Counted from the first letter of the stretch, positions 1-8,147 are shown. The stretch: 26,823 nt of DNA from DASXRU01 sp039933315 (GCA_039933315.1 JBDTOI010000042.1:1-26823); one strand, 5' to 3'. Program-made: numbers and translations. Notes: generated by a model not told the origin, from the letters alone.

Positions 1-1
1 T

Positions 2-1717
2 GGTAGGAGTGCCGGCGCTGCCAATACGACCGGCCTTAACAACTCCTTCTTCGGCTCATCTGCCGGAGTAGTGAACACGGGCTCTTTCAACTCCTTTTTC
101 GGCAAGAGCGCCGGGGCTGCCAACACGACCGGTTTTGAAAACTCATTCTTTGGTAGTCATGCCGGAACCGCCAACACATCGGGTAGCAGTAATACCTTCA
201 TTGGCAGGAACGCCGGCGCCGCTAACACCACGGCCGGCGACAATTCATTCTTCGGCAAGAATGCCGGAGCCGGCAACACGACCGGCGCGAGCAATTCCTT
301 CTTCGGCAAGAGCGCCGGTTCCGCTAACACGACGGCCAGCAACAATTCATTCTTCGGCAACTCAGCCGGCGCCGCCAACACGACCGGCGCCAGCAATACT
401 TTCGTCGGCAAGAGCGCCGGTGCCGCTAACACGACGGCCAGCAACAATTCATTCTTCGGCGACTCAGCCGGCGCCGTCAACACAACGGGCACCAGCAACT
501 CCTTCTTCGGCAAGAGCGCCGGTTCCGCTAACACGACGGCCAGCAGCAATTCATTCTTTGGCTCCAGTGCCGGCGCCGCAAGCACAGGCACCTTCAACGC
601 ATTTTTCGGCGCAAACGCGGGATCATTCAACGCGACGGGCAGCAACAACTCCTTCTTCGGCGGCTTTGCTGGTGTGCTTAACTTTACCGGCACCAGCAAT
701 TCCTTCTTCGGCAAGAGCGCCGGTGCCGCTAACGGCACCGCCAGCAACAATTCATTCTTCGGCGAGTCTGCCGGAGCCGGAAACACGACCGGCGCCAACA
801 ATTCCTTTTTCGGCAGGGGCGCCGGAATCGGTAACACAACCGGCGGCGACAATTCATTTTTCGGGGAGTCTACCGGAGCCTCAAACACGACCGGCGCGGG
901 CAATTCCTTCTTCGGCAAGGAGGCCGGCGTGCAAAACACGACCGGCGGAAGCAATGCATTCTTCGGCAACTCTGCCGGCGCCTCCAACACCACGGGTTCT
1001 TCCAACTCCATGTTTGGCGGTAATGCCGGCGACTCGAATACGACCGGCGACAACAACTCATTATTTGGGCACCTGGCCGGCGCCGGGAACACGACGGGCG
1101 CTCACAACTCTTTTTTCGGCAGTTCTGCCGGCTTCGCTAACACGAGCGGTACCCTGAATTCCTTCTTTGGCAGCGCCGCTGGTCTCGCTAACACGACCGG
1201 GGTCAGCAACTCCTTTTTCGGCAAGAGCGCCGGGGCCGCCAACACGAGCGCCAGCGAGAATTCATTCTTCGGCGACTCTGCCGGCGCTGCCAACACGACC
1301 GGCACAAACAACTCCTTTTTTGGCAGGAGCGCCGGCGCCGATAACACGACCGGCCATAACAATTCTTTCTTCGGTGAGTCCAGCGGCGCCAACAATACCG
1401 TGGGCCTCAACAACGCCTCCTTTGGCCAGAATGCCGGCGCCAACAATACGGTTGGTGGTAACAACGCTTTCTTCGGCTCGGCTGCCGGCCTGGCTAACAC
1501 GACGGCAAGTTTCAATGCATTCTTCGGTTCGTCTGCCGGAGCGACCAATACAACTGGCGCGAACAACTCGTTTTTCGGTAAAGGCGCCGGCACGGCTAAC
1601 ACGACGGGCGCAAGCAACGCCTTCGTCGGCTATAGCGCCGGCGATGCCAACACAACGGGCAGCACCAATACGTTCGTGGGCGTCAGCGCCGGGCTCTCAA
1701 ACACAACCGAGGACGAA
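2..1717 (+). repeat. 51-bp tandem coding repeat, about 34 units
   Basis: The units are 51 bp with occasional 48-bp units, entirely in frame with the host gene. Near-identical unit pairs recur at exactly 102-bp spacing, for example GGCAAGAGCGCCGG at 305, 407 and 509, so the local duplication unit is a two-repeat block. Other units have diverged by many synonymous changes, so the array mixes old and recent copies. Confidence 0.9.
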
Positions 1718-2017
1718 AACACCTTCATCGGCGCGAGCTCCAACGGCGCCGCGGGGATCACCAACGCCACCGCGGTCGGCGCGAACGCCATTGTGTCGCA
1801 GAGCGATTCGCTGGTGCTCGGCAGCGGCGTCAAGGTCGGCATCGGCAGCTCGTCGCCGGCTGAGAAGCTGCATGTCGTCGGCAACGTCTTCATCGGCGGC
1901 AATCCCGCTGCCGGATCCAACGGTCTGATCCTGAAATCCCCGAACGGCGCCACCTGCGCCAAGCTGACGATCGACAACGCGGGCGCGCTGGTCACGGCGG
2001 TTGTCGTCTGCCCGTAA
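2..2017 (+). CDS. 17-residue-repeat surface/head-type protein, 5' partial
   Basis: The frame is open from base 2, so the gene begins outside the window. The first in-window start-like codon (GTG at 71) is inside the repeats and is not a real start. About 34 tandem units of 17 residues follow (consensus NSFFGKSAGAANTTGAS), with two 16-residue units. The non-repeat C-terminus begins near base 1718 and contains the pattern VGIGSSSPAEKLHVVG, then a short tail ending in VVVCP. Repeats of the N-(S/T)-F-(F/I/V)-G-x-x-AG type followed by VGIG..P.EKLHV are known from bacterial surface and phage-tail-like proteins, where they are thought to form a beta-roll or trimeric head; that structure is inference here. 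No peptidase S74 chaperone domain follows. It is first in a run of same-strand secreted proteins. Gene identity is sure; function is unknown. Confidence 0.85.
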   Translation, partial: GRSAGAANTTGLNNSFFGSSAGVVNTGSFNSFFGKSAGAANTTGFENSFFGSHAGTANTSGSSNTFIGRNAGAANTTAGDNSFFGKNAGAGNTTGASNSFFGKSAGSANTTASNNSFFGNSAGAANTTGASNTFVGKSAGAANTTASNNSFFGDSAGAVNTTGTSNSFFGKSAGSANTTASSNSFFGSSAGAASTGTFNAFFGANAGSFNATGSNNSFFGGFAGVLNFTGTSNSFFGKSAGAANGTASNNSFFGESAGAGNTTGANNSFFGRGAGIGNTTGGDNSFFGESTGASNTTGAGNSFFGKEAGVQNTTGGSNAFFGNSAGASNTTGSSNSMFGGNAGDSNTTGDNNSLFGHLAGAGNTTGAHNSFFGSSAGFANTSGTLNSFFGSAAGLANTTGVSNSFFGKSAGAANTSASENSFFGDSAGAANTTGTNNSFFGRSAGADNTTGHNNSFFGESSGANNTVGLNNASFGQNAGANNTVGGNNAFFGSAAGLANTTASFNAFFGSSAGATNTTGANNSFFGKGAGTANTTGASNAFVGYSAGDANTTGSTNTFVGVSAGLSNTTEDENTFIGASSNGAAGITNATAVGANAIVSQSDSLVLGSGVKVGIGSSSPAEKLHVVGNVFIGGNPAAGSNGLILKSPNGATCAKLTIDNAGALVTAVVVCP

Positions 2018-2084
2018 GCGGGCAAAGACATCTGGATTATCAATGAACTTATGCATAGGGAACTATGCTGAAAGGAAAGCGAAA

Positions 2085-2681
2085 ATGAAAAAACTAATTC
2101 CATCGCTGCTTGCGTTTGCCACTGTCATGATCGCGCTGTTTCCGGCCGTGATCGCCGGCCAACGTCGTCGCGTGGTGGTCCGCCCGGCGCGAGTGGTGGT
2201 GCGCCATCCTGTGCGTCGCACCGCGGTCGTTGTCCACCGAGGTCATCCCCTGCGCCGCGTTCTGCCTGCCGCGGTCGTCGTCAGGCCGGCTCGCCGGGCG
2301 GTCGTGGTCGGGGCGCCACTTGTGTACTTGCCAAGCCTGGTGTGGAGGCCAACGTTAGTCTTATTACCGGCGGGCGACCGGCTGGTGTGGCAGGACAGTG
2401 AGAGCATCACGCGCTACGAAGATTGGGTGGATACCAACTTCGGCGTCGATTCTCACGGTAACGCTCTATTTCTGGATATCAATGGCAAAGCCAGGCTCAA
2501 CTTCGCTGAGATCACTTTTGCCAATGGCAATGTGCAAGTGATGGATTTCAACGAGCGGACGCACAGCACAGGAGTCTACAGGTTGCTTGACTTTGCCGAC
2601 GGCCGCCACGTGAAGACAGTGCGCATGCTGGCAAAGTCTGAATCAGATGAGACGAAGCTGGCGGTCTACCTGAGCAAATAG
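2085..2681 (+). CDS. secreted Arg/Val-rich protein of unknown function
   Basis: The ATG at 2085 is chosen because AAAGGAAAG lies just upstream (2071-2079) and a clean signal peptide follows (MKKLIPSLLAFATVMIALF, cleavage likely after AVIA). An in-frame ATG upstream would add a hydrophilic, non-signal leader. The mature protein opens with about 50 residues made almost only of Arg, Val, Pro, His and Ala (RVVVRPARVVVRHPVRR and similar). A more ordinary domain of about 120 residues follows, from LVWQDSESITRYEDW to the C-terminus. The basic segment could bind an anionic polymer or surface, but that is speculation. I do not recognise a named family. It lies 67 bp after the repeat protein and may share its transcript. 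Confidence 0.75.
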   Translation: MKKLIPSLLAFATVMIALFPAVIAGQRRRVVVRPARVVVRHPVRRTAVVVHRGHPLRRVLPAAVVVRPARRAVVVGAPLVYLPSLVWRPTLVLLPAGDRLVWQDSESITRYEDWVDTNFGVDSHGNALFLDINGKARLNFAEITFANGNVQVMDFNERTHSTGVYRLLDFADGRHVKTVRMLAKSESDETKLAVYLSK

Positions 2682-2833
2682 GCGGCAAGCATAGAATTCA
2701 GTCGGGGAAAAACGGTCGCTGTTCGCCTAGGTGTTCTCGTGTCCCCGTGGTGCATGTTTTCTTATTGTTATCAACGGTGCGCCACTGGGATCACTGGCCA
2801 AGCTTGGTTTCAAATGAAGAAGGAAAGAAGAAA

Positions 2834-4570
2834 ATGTTGAGTCGCTGGTCCAATCACTCCCTTGCTCGCCGGGCATTTCTGCTTTGGTTGTTGCTCGCCG
2901 GAATCTGTATGGCACGCCCGGCAATGGCGATCGAAAAGTACGGTGCTGTTTCGCTGCCCGACGACGGACTGGGCAGTGCGACGCGGGGCCTGACCAAAGT
3001 TGGTGCCGGAACCCTCCTGTTCGGTGTCGTCGGATCCAAGCAGAAAAGCGACGGTACTGTTGGAGCCATGTATTGGAGCATCGCTGTCGATCCCAGCGAT
3101 CCGAGCGGAAACACCGTCTTCGCCACCGAACTGCCGAAGCCGCCCGGAATGAGTGCGTGGGCGACGGGAATCGCCTTTCCGGGGGGCAACCCGGACCGGC
3201 CAATCATCTGTGGTTTCATCGGCACGGATGTAACTGGCACAGCCGATCTTGCACGAGCGGTTATCTGGAGGCGTGATGGGTCAGGGCAGTTCAGCGACAC
3301 AATTTTTGACGATGAGGCCGCGGTCGCGAATGGCATCGCGATTCGTGACACACCGCTTGGACTAATCATTGTGGTCTGCGGAAAGTTTCGACTTCCCAAT
3401 GGCGACTGGCACGCCGCCGTGTGGAAGATAATGAGCGGTATTGAGCGCGCTGATTTGGGGACCCTGGGCGGTCGGAACAGCGAAGCGAGAGCTGCTTCAA
3501 TCATCGACGACCTGGTGGGCTGGAATATCGTGGGCAGCGCGGAGAGACCGAATGGCCGCACTCTCGCCACTTGCTGGACCGTTCGCCTGACGGGAGACGG
3601 AGGCCTGGATTGGTTCCTCAGAGCATTGCCGACCCCGCCCGGCGCCGAAAGCAATGCCGTCTATGTTGGCAGCGCGAACGGAGGGGTCTGGAAAACCAGC
3701 GGCTGGATTAGGGAGCCAAACGGCAGAACATCGGCGAGCATCTGGATCAACCAGGGAGAGATTCCCTCCGCGTTCACTTCCCAGTTATACCGAGACGTAC
3801 TGGGTCGCTCCGGCAATAGCATCGCTAACGGGATTGTCGATTACATCGACCAGGACGACGTCCTGGTCGTTGGAACGGCGCGGAATTTGGCTGGTCGCCA
3901 AAGAGGCGTCGGCGCGCTGCCATTCAATCAACCGTTCAACGATCCTTTCTTCTTCGACGCTCTTCGCGCCAGCGATCCTATTCTCGACTGGAACAGTATC
4001 TCGCTCAACGCCGTCGAGCCTGACGGTGCGATTGCGGGCGAAGAACTGGTGTCCGGCTCAGCGACTCCGCAGGCGACGCTGTTCCTGCCAATCAACCTCG
4101 AGGTGGCGCAGAATCTCGACATTCTAATCGGAGCGGTCGGTCAAGATCGCATTAGCGACCTTTGGCAAGAAGACGGCAACGCGCTACGCGTTCGCCCGCG
4201 ACCCAAAGGAGTAGTCCAATGGATTCTCGCTGAATGGACCTCGGGCCACACTACTATGGGCGGGGCATTTCGCGCGCCTCGGAACTTCACCCTCGTAAGC
4301 CGCATCGTGCCGCGCAACGCCAATGTCACGCCCTCCGCAACACTGACGCTCCAACTCTACGACTCGAGTGCGGGGCGCTGGGCCAACGTGGCGACGCGCA
4401 TACTGGCGTCCGATGAGTTCTTTCATAGCCTGGTAATCGAGATTCCCGACCCGGAACAATTCGCGGTCTCCGGTAGCGAACCGCTGCGCTGGCGAATCGG
4501 GCTCAGAGGCGAAGAGTGGAGAGACTGGGACGTGGATCTGATGGAGATGGAAGTCGAAGAGATGCCCTAA
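2834..4570 (+). CDS. secreted protein with HAF-like beta-repeat segments, function unknown
   Basis: The start at 2834 is preceded by AAGGAAAGAAG and gives a Sec-type signal peptide (Arg-rich start, ALLWLLLAG-like core, cleavage near MARPAMA). An upstream in-frame GTG lacks both. The mature protein is about 550 residues. It contains a segment beginning DLGTLGGRNSEARAASI, which matches the general pattern of HAF-type extracellular repeats (DLGTLGG followed by a Ser/Ala and a V-G-x-S turn), and several W-x-(R/N)-G-like short beta units that suggest a propeller. The last 150 residues look like a separate beta-sandwich domain (TLTLQLYDSS, LRWRIGLRG). No catalytic motif is seen. The next gene starts 48 bp downstream, so the two are probably co-transcribed. 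Confidence 0.72.
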   Translation: MLSRWSNHSLARRAFLLWLLLAGICMARPAMAIEKYGAVSLPDDGLGSATRGLTKVGAGTLLFGVVGSKQKSDGTVGAMYWSIAVDPSDPSGNTVFATELPKPPGMSAWATGIAFPGGNPDRPIICGFIGTDVTGTADLARAVIWRRDGSGQFSDTIFDDEAAVANGIAIRDTPLGLIIVVCGKFRLPNGDWHAAVWKIMSGIERADLGTLGGRNSEARAASIIDDLVGWNIVGSAERPNGRTLATCWTVRLTGDGGLDWFLRALPTPPGAESNAVYVGSANGGVWKTSGWIREPNGRTSASIWINQGEIPSAFTSQLYRDVLGRSGNSIANGIVDYIDQDDVLVVGTARNLAGRQRGVGALPFNQPFNDPFFFDALRASDPILDWNSISLNAVEPDGAIAGEELVSGSATPQATLFLPINLEVAQNLDILIGAVGQDRISDLWQEDGNALRVRPRPKGVVQWILAEWTSGHTTMGGAFRAPRNFTLVSRIVPRNANVTPSATLTLQLYDSSAGRWANVATRILASDEFFHSLVIEIPDPEQFAVSGSEPLRWRIGLRGEEWRDWDVDLMEMEVEEMP

Positions 4571-4618
4571 ATGACGTGCTTCAACCATGAACGCAATTCC
4601 GCTCTCGAAAGGAGAACC

Positions 4619-5065
4619 ATGAAACGCAGAATTACATTATCACTCGTGCTTACACTGAGCGTGCTGCTGTCGCTGGTGAGTTTGCCTTCAACGGCACAGG
4701 CAGCGCCGCCGCGGTTTCGAGCTGATTCAGGTTTTGTTAGCCTCAGCGGACCTCAAATTCTCCGCATAACGGTCAACGGCACCGGCGGAAACGACACGAT
4801 TAGAGTCCGCCTGAGGTGGATGCAATATGGAGCTCAAACTTGCAGCGGGATGCCCGCCGTGTGTCGTCACATGGTTGTAGCTCAGGGTACGACCGCTGTG
4901 GAAACGCTCGGCGCTGATGACGCTCTTTCATTTGACCTCCCGGGAATGGGAGATGGATCTCGGGTAGTGGTTGAGGCCAACAGTCCGAACGTGCGGGTGT
5001 TGGGCGTAGTCTTTGATACGTCTACCCAAAGGATCAATGCCATCTGCACCTTTATTCCCGACTAG
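4619..5065 (+). CDS. small secreted protein of unknown function
   Basis: The protein has 148 residues. The ATG at 4619 is chosen because AAAGGAGA precedes it by about 4 bases and the product starts with a signal peptide (MKRRITLSLVLTLSVLLSL, cleavage after TAQA). The mature part is about 120 residues of predicted beta structure. It has four Cys (two in CSGMPAVC, one more in ICTF and one in the signal-proximal half of the CSG region or nearby), and the close pair could form a disulfide. Wording such as VSLSGPQILRITVNG followed by VVVEANSP suggests an immunoglobulin-like fold, but this is not a firm assignment. No family is recognised. It follows the preceding gene by 48 bp on the same strand. 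Confidence 0.7.
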   Translation: MKRRITLSLVLTLSVLLSLVSLPSTAQAAPPRFRADSGFVSLSGPQILRITVNGTGGNDTIRVRLRWMQYGAQTCSGMPAVCRHMVVAQGTTAVETLGADDALSFDLPGMGDGSRVVVEANSPNVRVLGVVFDTSTQRINAICTFIPD

Positions 5066-5080
5066 ACTATGGGTACCACG

Positions 5081-5175
5081 GGCTTTGCACAAAAGTGCTT
5101 GCGAACTCCTTCGGAGTTTGACCGCTCGAGCTGCAAACATAGTTTTCGAGTTTCCGAGGACTTTTGTGCAAAGCC
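5081..5175. repeat. 95-bp element with 16-bp perfect terminal inverted repeats
   Basis: GGCTTTGCACAAAAGT at 5081-5096 is perfectly inverted at 5160-5175. Inside lies a small hairpin AACTCC-TTC-GGAGTT (about 5105-5119). The element fills the gap between two secreted-protein genes. It could be a small non-autonomous mobile element or an mRNA structure; no transposase is nearby. Confidence 0.7.
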
Positions 5176-5221
5176 TACCACCGCAGACTTTGGAACGCGT
5201 TACTTATCACGGAGAAACATC

Positions 5222-6595
5222 ATGCGACGCACATCTCTCGGGTTTCTTTTTGGCATAGTGGCGGCATGCCTTTGGTCAATGTCGGCCGCCCAGGTCTCGG
5301 CCCAGATTGGAATCCGAATCCCGCGGCCACGCGTGGAGAAAAGAACGTCCCCTACAACAAATGACCCTGCGAACACGCCGGGCCTTGCAGCTGAGCCCGC
5401 CAAGACAACTTCGAATGGCTCGAGTCAAGCAATAGCCCCTGCCAACGTCATAATCGATGACGGTTACACATTCTTCAGGTTGCGGGGCAAGAAGGATTAC
5501 GTGGATGGTAAACCAATCGATCAGGGGTGGAGTCTGCTTAGCCAATTGCGCCTGGTCGGGCCCATGATGCCGCGACGGAGCTCTTTCAAAATCGTCGTGA
5601 GCAAAGCCGGCGCACCGCTGGCCACAACTCGCTGCGAAGGCAGCATACCTGTGGTGCCCACCAACGAAGCCCAACCGCCGTTCCTGCCCATGACCGGCTA
5701 TTGCTACGACGACAAGCAGCCGGTTAAAGGCGAAGGCAAGTTTGGCGTGGCAGTTTACTTCGTCAATGGAGATGACGACAGCGAGCGACTGGTACGCAAC
5801 TACGAGATCGAAGTCCATAAGGTCGATCGCGTGCGTGGAACAGTTACGGCTCCGCAAGCGGACGTGCCGAACTATTACGTCTCCCGTCACAGCGAAGTCT
5901 TGAGCAGCATCCTCTATCTGCGGTCAGCCAGCGCCGCGCCATACGTAGTTGATACGCGCCCGGATACCTTTGGCGAGAATCGCGTGGAGATTGTCTATAA
6001 CACTTCGACCACCGATGAAGGACAGGGAATTGGCGGACAAGATAGTTTCATGCGTTGCTCGGTTGATGGGCAAAGGATTGAACTCAAGAACGACCGGGTG
6101 CGCAACCAGCGTCCTACTTCCCGCGACTACCAGGAAATCCACACTGATCGTTTGGCGGCGGAGTTCAAGCGCGGCAGTGAGTACAAAGACGAGATTAACT
6201 TCCGCCAGTACTACGTGGTGTTGCCGCTTACATGGGGACGCCAGGGTGTCTATCAGAACTTCACCAAACTGGAAGAGCATCCCGGGCACTGGGAGTGCAC
6301 GTATCGCGAAGGAGTGAACGTCGTGCGCACCTGGCGCTGGACCGTTAGACCTGACGGCAGCGTCGCGCCGCATCCTGAGGAGAGCAGCGCGGGGCTCACC
6401 CTGTTTCCCGGTGGCCATCTGGTGGAGACGGAAATCCCTGCGGGAGGAAGCTTCATAGACAAGCGCATCTTTCCCGACGCGGTCAGGGCGGGCTTCCTTT
6501 ACGGCCATCGATGGCAGAGTGCGGAAGGGAAGGCGATGGCCGCCAGGTTACCCGCCAAAGGAAAACCATGGCCGGTGCCTTCAACCGCGCGATGA
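5222..6595 (+). CDS. secreted protein of unknown function (457 aa)
   Basis: The ATG at 5222 follows GGAGAAAC (5211-5218) and begins a signal peptide (MRRTSLGFLFGIVAACLW, cleavage near AQVSAQ). An in-frame ATG 153 bases upstream would read through the inverted-repeat element and has no signal peptide, so it is rejected. A proline/threonine/serine-rich linker (roughly residues 35-75) precedes a globular region rich in beta-strand patterns and aromatic residues. Six or so Cys are scattered, consistent with an exported protein. Residues around FRQYYVVLPLTWGRQGVYQ and WECTYREGVNVVRTWRW look like the best conserved core. I recognise no catalytic motif and no named domain. It is part of the run of unidirectional secreted genes. 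Confidence 0.75.
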   Translation: MRRTSLGFLFGIVAACLWSMSAAQVSAQIGIRIPRPRVEKRTSPTTNDPANTPGLAAEPAKTTSNGSSQAIAPANVIIDDGYTFFRLRGKKDYVDGKPIDQGWSLLSQLRLVGPMMPRRSSFKIVVSKAGAPLATTRCEGSIPVVPTNEAQPPFLPMTGYCYDDKQPVKGEGKFGVAVYFVNGDDDSERLVRNYEIEVHKVDRVRGTVTAPQADVPNYYVSRHSEVLSSILYLRSASAAPYVVDTRPDTFGENRVEIVYNTSTTDEGQGIGGQDSFMRCSVDGQRIELKNDRVRNQRPTSRDYQEIHTDRLAAEFKRGSEYKDEINFRQYYVVLPLTWGRQGVYQNFTKLEEHPGHWECTYREGVNVVRTWRWTVRPDGSVAPHPEESSAGLTLFPGGHLVETEIPAGGSFIDKRIFPDAVRAGFLYGHRWQSAEGKAMAARLPAKGKPWPVPSTAR

Positions 6596-6611
6596 GCGGG
6601 CGTTCAGAGTA

Positions 6612-6658
6612 CCGCCTTCGGGCGGGCACTTATAAATAAAAAGCCCGACTAAAGTCGG
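6612..6658. repeat. two adjacent short hairpins after a secreted-protein gene
   Basis: CCGCC-TTCG-GGCGG (6612-6625) is a GC-rich stem with a TTCG tetraloop 16 bases past the stop codon. CCGACT-AA-AGTCGG (6645-6658) follows. Neither is followed by a T-run on the plus strand, so a canonical intrinsic terminator is not supported, although the first hairpin sits where one would be expected. Confidence 0.5.
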
Positions 6659-6671
6659 ACCCTAAATGCCC

Positions 6672-6701
6672 ATTTGAGATCTCAGATTTCAGATCTCAAA
6701 T
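6672..6701. repeat. 11-bp inverted repeat with GAGATCT core
   Basis: ATTTGAGATCT (6672-6682) is perfectly inverted at 6691-6701 around an 8-base spacer. A close relative with the same spacer style occurs at 15795-15817, so this is a dispersed intergenic family rather than a one-off palindrome. It is about 50 bases upstream of the next start codon. Confidence 0.65.
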
Positions 6702-6749
6702 TCAGAAAGAATACAAAGCGAATTAATGAAAGCAAAGGAGCTGATAACC

Positions 6750-7331
6750 ATGCGTCAACTTAAGATAGGCATCCTGACTCTGTTCGTTGTGTCTTCACTC
6801 GTCGTTTCGCCCAACACCCGCGCCCAAACCGACATCTTTGACGGAAAACCTGTTTTCACTGAGGGTGCAGACCTCGGTTATTACCTCTGGCGAGATGGGA
6901 AGACCTGGCATCTCCGCTGGACCACCAAAGGAATGCGCCGTCATTTCAGTGGCTCAGTCACCGCGGAAGGCGGCAAGCTGAAGTCGCTCAAACGTATCGA
7001 CGTCGAAAAAGAACGTCGCCTGCTTTATCCGGGTCGGGCGCCCCACGTTGTCTATGGTCCAAGGGGGCGGGCACATGTGCGTGGCGGCCGAGCGCCGGTG
7101 GTGGTAGAACGATCGCAGGACAAGATCGATAAGGATGGCGACTACCGGATCGTTTTCACCGCCGCTACGAACAACGATATCGACGGCTTTGATTTCGATG
7201 TCGCCGACCAGGTAACTTCGCTGCGTTTCGTGCTTGAGATCGATGGCTCGCCAAGGCCGGGGCTCGTTGAGGTTGGCAGCGGTAACCGCAAGGCGCCCAG
7301 TATGCCCCTCGTGGTTACTTTAGGAGGATAA
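6750..7331 (+). CDS. secreted protein of unknown function (193 aa)
   Basis: The ATG at 6750 is preferred over the in-frame ATG at 6726. AAAGGAG (6734-6740) lies 9 bases before it, whereas the upstream ATG has no ribosome site. The product starts with a signal peptide (MRQLKIGILTLFVVSSLVV, cleavage near TRAQT). The N-terminal mature half (GYYLWRDGKTWHLRWTT, then HFSGSV) looks like a compact beta domain. It is followed by an Arg/Val/Pro/Gly-rich stretch around residues 97-125 that resembles the basic segment of the protein encoded at 2085-2681, and then a C-terminal beta region (FDFDVADQVTSLRFVLEID). No function can be assigned. It is the last gene of the plus-strand secreted cluster and converges on the gene at 7347. 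Confidence 0.75.
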   Translation: MRQLKIGILTLFVVSSLVVSPNTRAQTDIFDGKPVFTEGADLGYYLWRDGKTWHLRWTTKGMRRHFSGSVTAEGGKLKSLKRIDVEKERRLLYPGRAPHVVYGPRGRAHVRGGRAPVVVERSQDKIDKDGDYRIVFTAATNNDIDGFDFDVADQVTSLRFVLEIDGSPRPGLVEVGSGNRKAPSMPLVVTLGG

Positions 7332-7346
7332 GGCCGAAGCGACGGT

Positions 7347-7553
7347 TCAGGATTCAGCCGTGCGATTCTTGATAGCGCCGCGGATATTGAGAATGGCCAG
7401 GCAAACCTGGAGTACGATCAGTGCATAAGCGCCGTCGTGCAGTCCCCAGGCAATCCACAGCACGTTGCTGAGCAGGAAAATCCAGAAGCCCCAGTTACGC
7501 TTAAAATTCTTTTGCGAGGCTACTAACCAGGCCGCCAGCACCGTTATGACCAT
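7347..7553 (-). CDS. small membrane protein (at least 68 aa)
   Basis: Two to three hydrophobic segments are visible (MVITVLAAWLVA, WGFWIFLLSNVLWIAWG, ALIVLQVCLAILNI) and the product ends in a short basic tail. The W-G-F-W...N-x-x-W-x-x-W-G pattern and size recall small SWEET/PnuC-like or YgjV-like membrane proteins, but the assignment is weak. The ATG at 7553 has no Shine-Dalgarno. The frame stays open upstream for about 17 codons (to a TAG near 7604), reading IDAIQWPA directly before the Met. The true start may therefore be a non-standard codon upstream. It is convergent with 6750-7331 and lies about 50 bases downstream of 7602-8063. Confidence 0.6.
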   Translation of the reverse strand: MVITVLAAWLVASQKNFKRNWGFWIFLLSNVLWIAWGLHDGAYALIVLQVCLAILNIRGAIKNRTAES

Positions 7554-7601
7554 TGCCGGCCACTGAATCGCGTCTATCCATTGATCGACTAGTCGATTTA
7601 G

Positions 7602-8063
7602 CTACTGCGAGGTTTCAGCCAGGTTGGACTTGTACTTGGTGCTGGTCTGGCGGTCGTTCATTTCGATATAGATCCAGCTCGGCGGGACCTCATCCGCATC
7701 CATCGCGAACCAAATGCCGTTTAGATTTTTGGCACTGCCCAGAGCGCAGAATCCATTGAGCCGTTTCCCCCTCTGATCGAAGATGTCAATCCATGTCCGG
7801 GAAGATTTGGTATTAGCGCCGCACGGTGGCAAAGCCGGCGACGGGGCAAAGAGAGCGTCCGGATAATTCGCAGAGTTGTCCACGTCATATCTGTACCGGA
7901 TCATTTGTTTGCCCTGAGACTCAAACGGTTCCTGTCCCACTATGAACAGAACGGGGTTTGGCAGCGGGCGCGATTGACTGAAAGCAACGGCTGTCGTCAG
8001 CACGAGAAGAACCAAACAAGCGAACAAGTGGATGCCGTCTTTGATGATTGGGGATCGTTTCAT
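7602..8063 (-). CDS. secreted protein of unknown function (153 aa)
   Basis: The ATG at 8063 is preceded on the minus strand by GAAAGGAC with good spacing. The signal peptide has a basic start (MKRSPIIKDG), a hydrophobic core (LFACLVLLVLTTAVAF) and likely cleavage after FSQS. The mature domain of about 120 residues has two Cys (in PPCGANTK and GFCALG) and the conserved-looking blocks RYRYDVDN, TWIDIFDQRGKRLNGF and SWIYIEMNDR, typical of a small periplasmic beta protein. I have an impression of similar hypothetical proteins in other bacteria, but no function is known to me. It lies 84 bp after the 90-aa gene upstream on the same strand. Confidence 0.72.
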   Translation of the reverse strand: MKRSPIIKDGIHLFACLVLLVLTTAVAFSQSRPLPNPVLFIVGQEPFESQGKQMIRYRYDVDNSANYPDALFAPSPALPPCGANTKSSRTWIDIFDQRGKRLNGFCALGSAKNLNGIWFAMDADEVPPSWIYIEMNDRQTSTKYKSNLAETSQ

Positions 8064-8147
8064 GATGATGTCCTTTCAGAAATTGTGACGGTGGGAAGAC
8101 TCTCGGTTCGATGATTTCCGCAGTAAACGCGGCGCAGCATACATCAG

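Noticed and set aside
135..1157. Long second-frame ORF inside the repeat protein
   Set aside because: A 51-bp repeat without stops in any frame opens shadow frames. Composition is Pro/Ala/Arg/Ser-only, and the true frame matches the known repeat pattern. The minus-strand ORFs at 157-1092 and 1102-1617 are rejected for the same reason.
2..1717. CRISPR array
   Set aside because: The regular period is a coding repeat of 17 codons with no unrelated spacers; synonymous differences and an intact frame run throughout.
2854..3654. Minus-strand ORF of 266 codons
   Set aside because: It is antisense to a gene with a ribosome site, signal peptide and a clear domain pattern. It has no ribosome site of its own and an unlikely composition.
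5276..5890. Minus-strand ORF of 204 codons inside the 457-aa secreted gene
   Set aside because: Shadow of the sense gene; no ribosome site and no recognisable domain.
6612..6658. Intrinsic terminator after the 457-aa secreted gene
   Set aside because: The hairpin is good but no T-run follows on the plus strand, so it is kept only as a hairpin.
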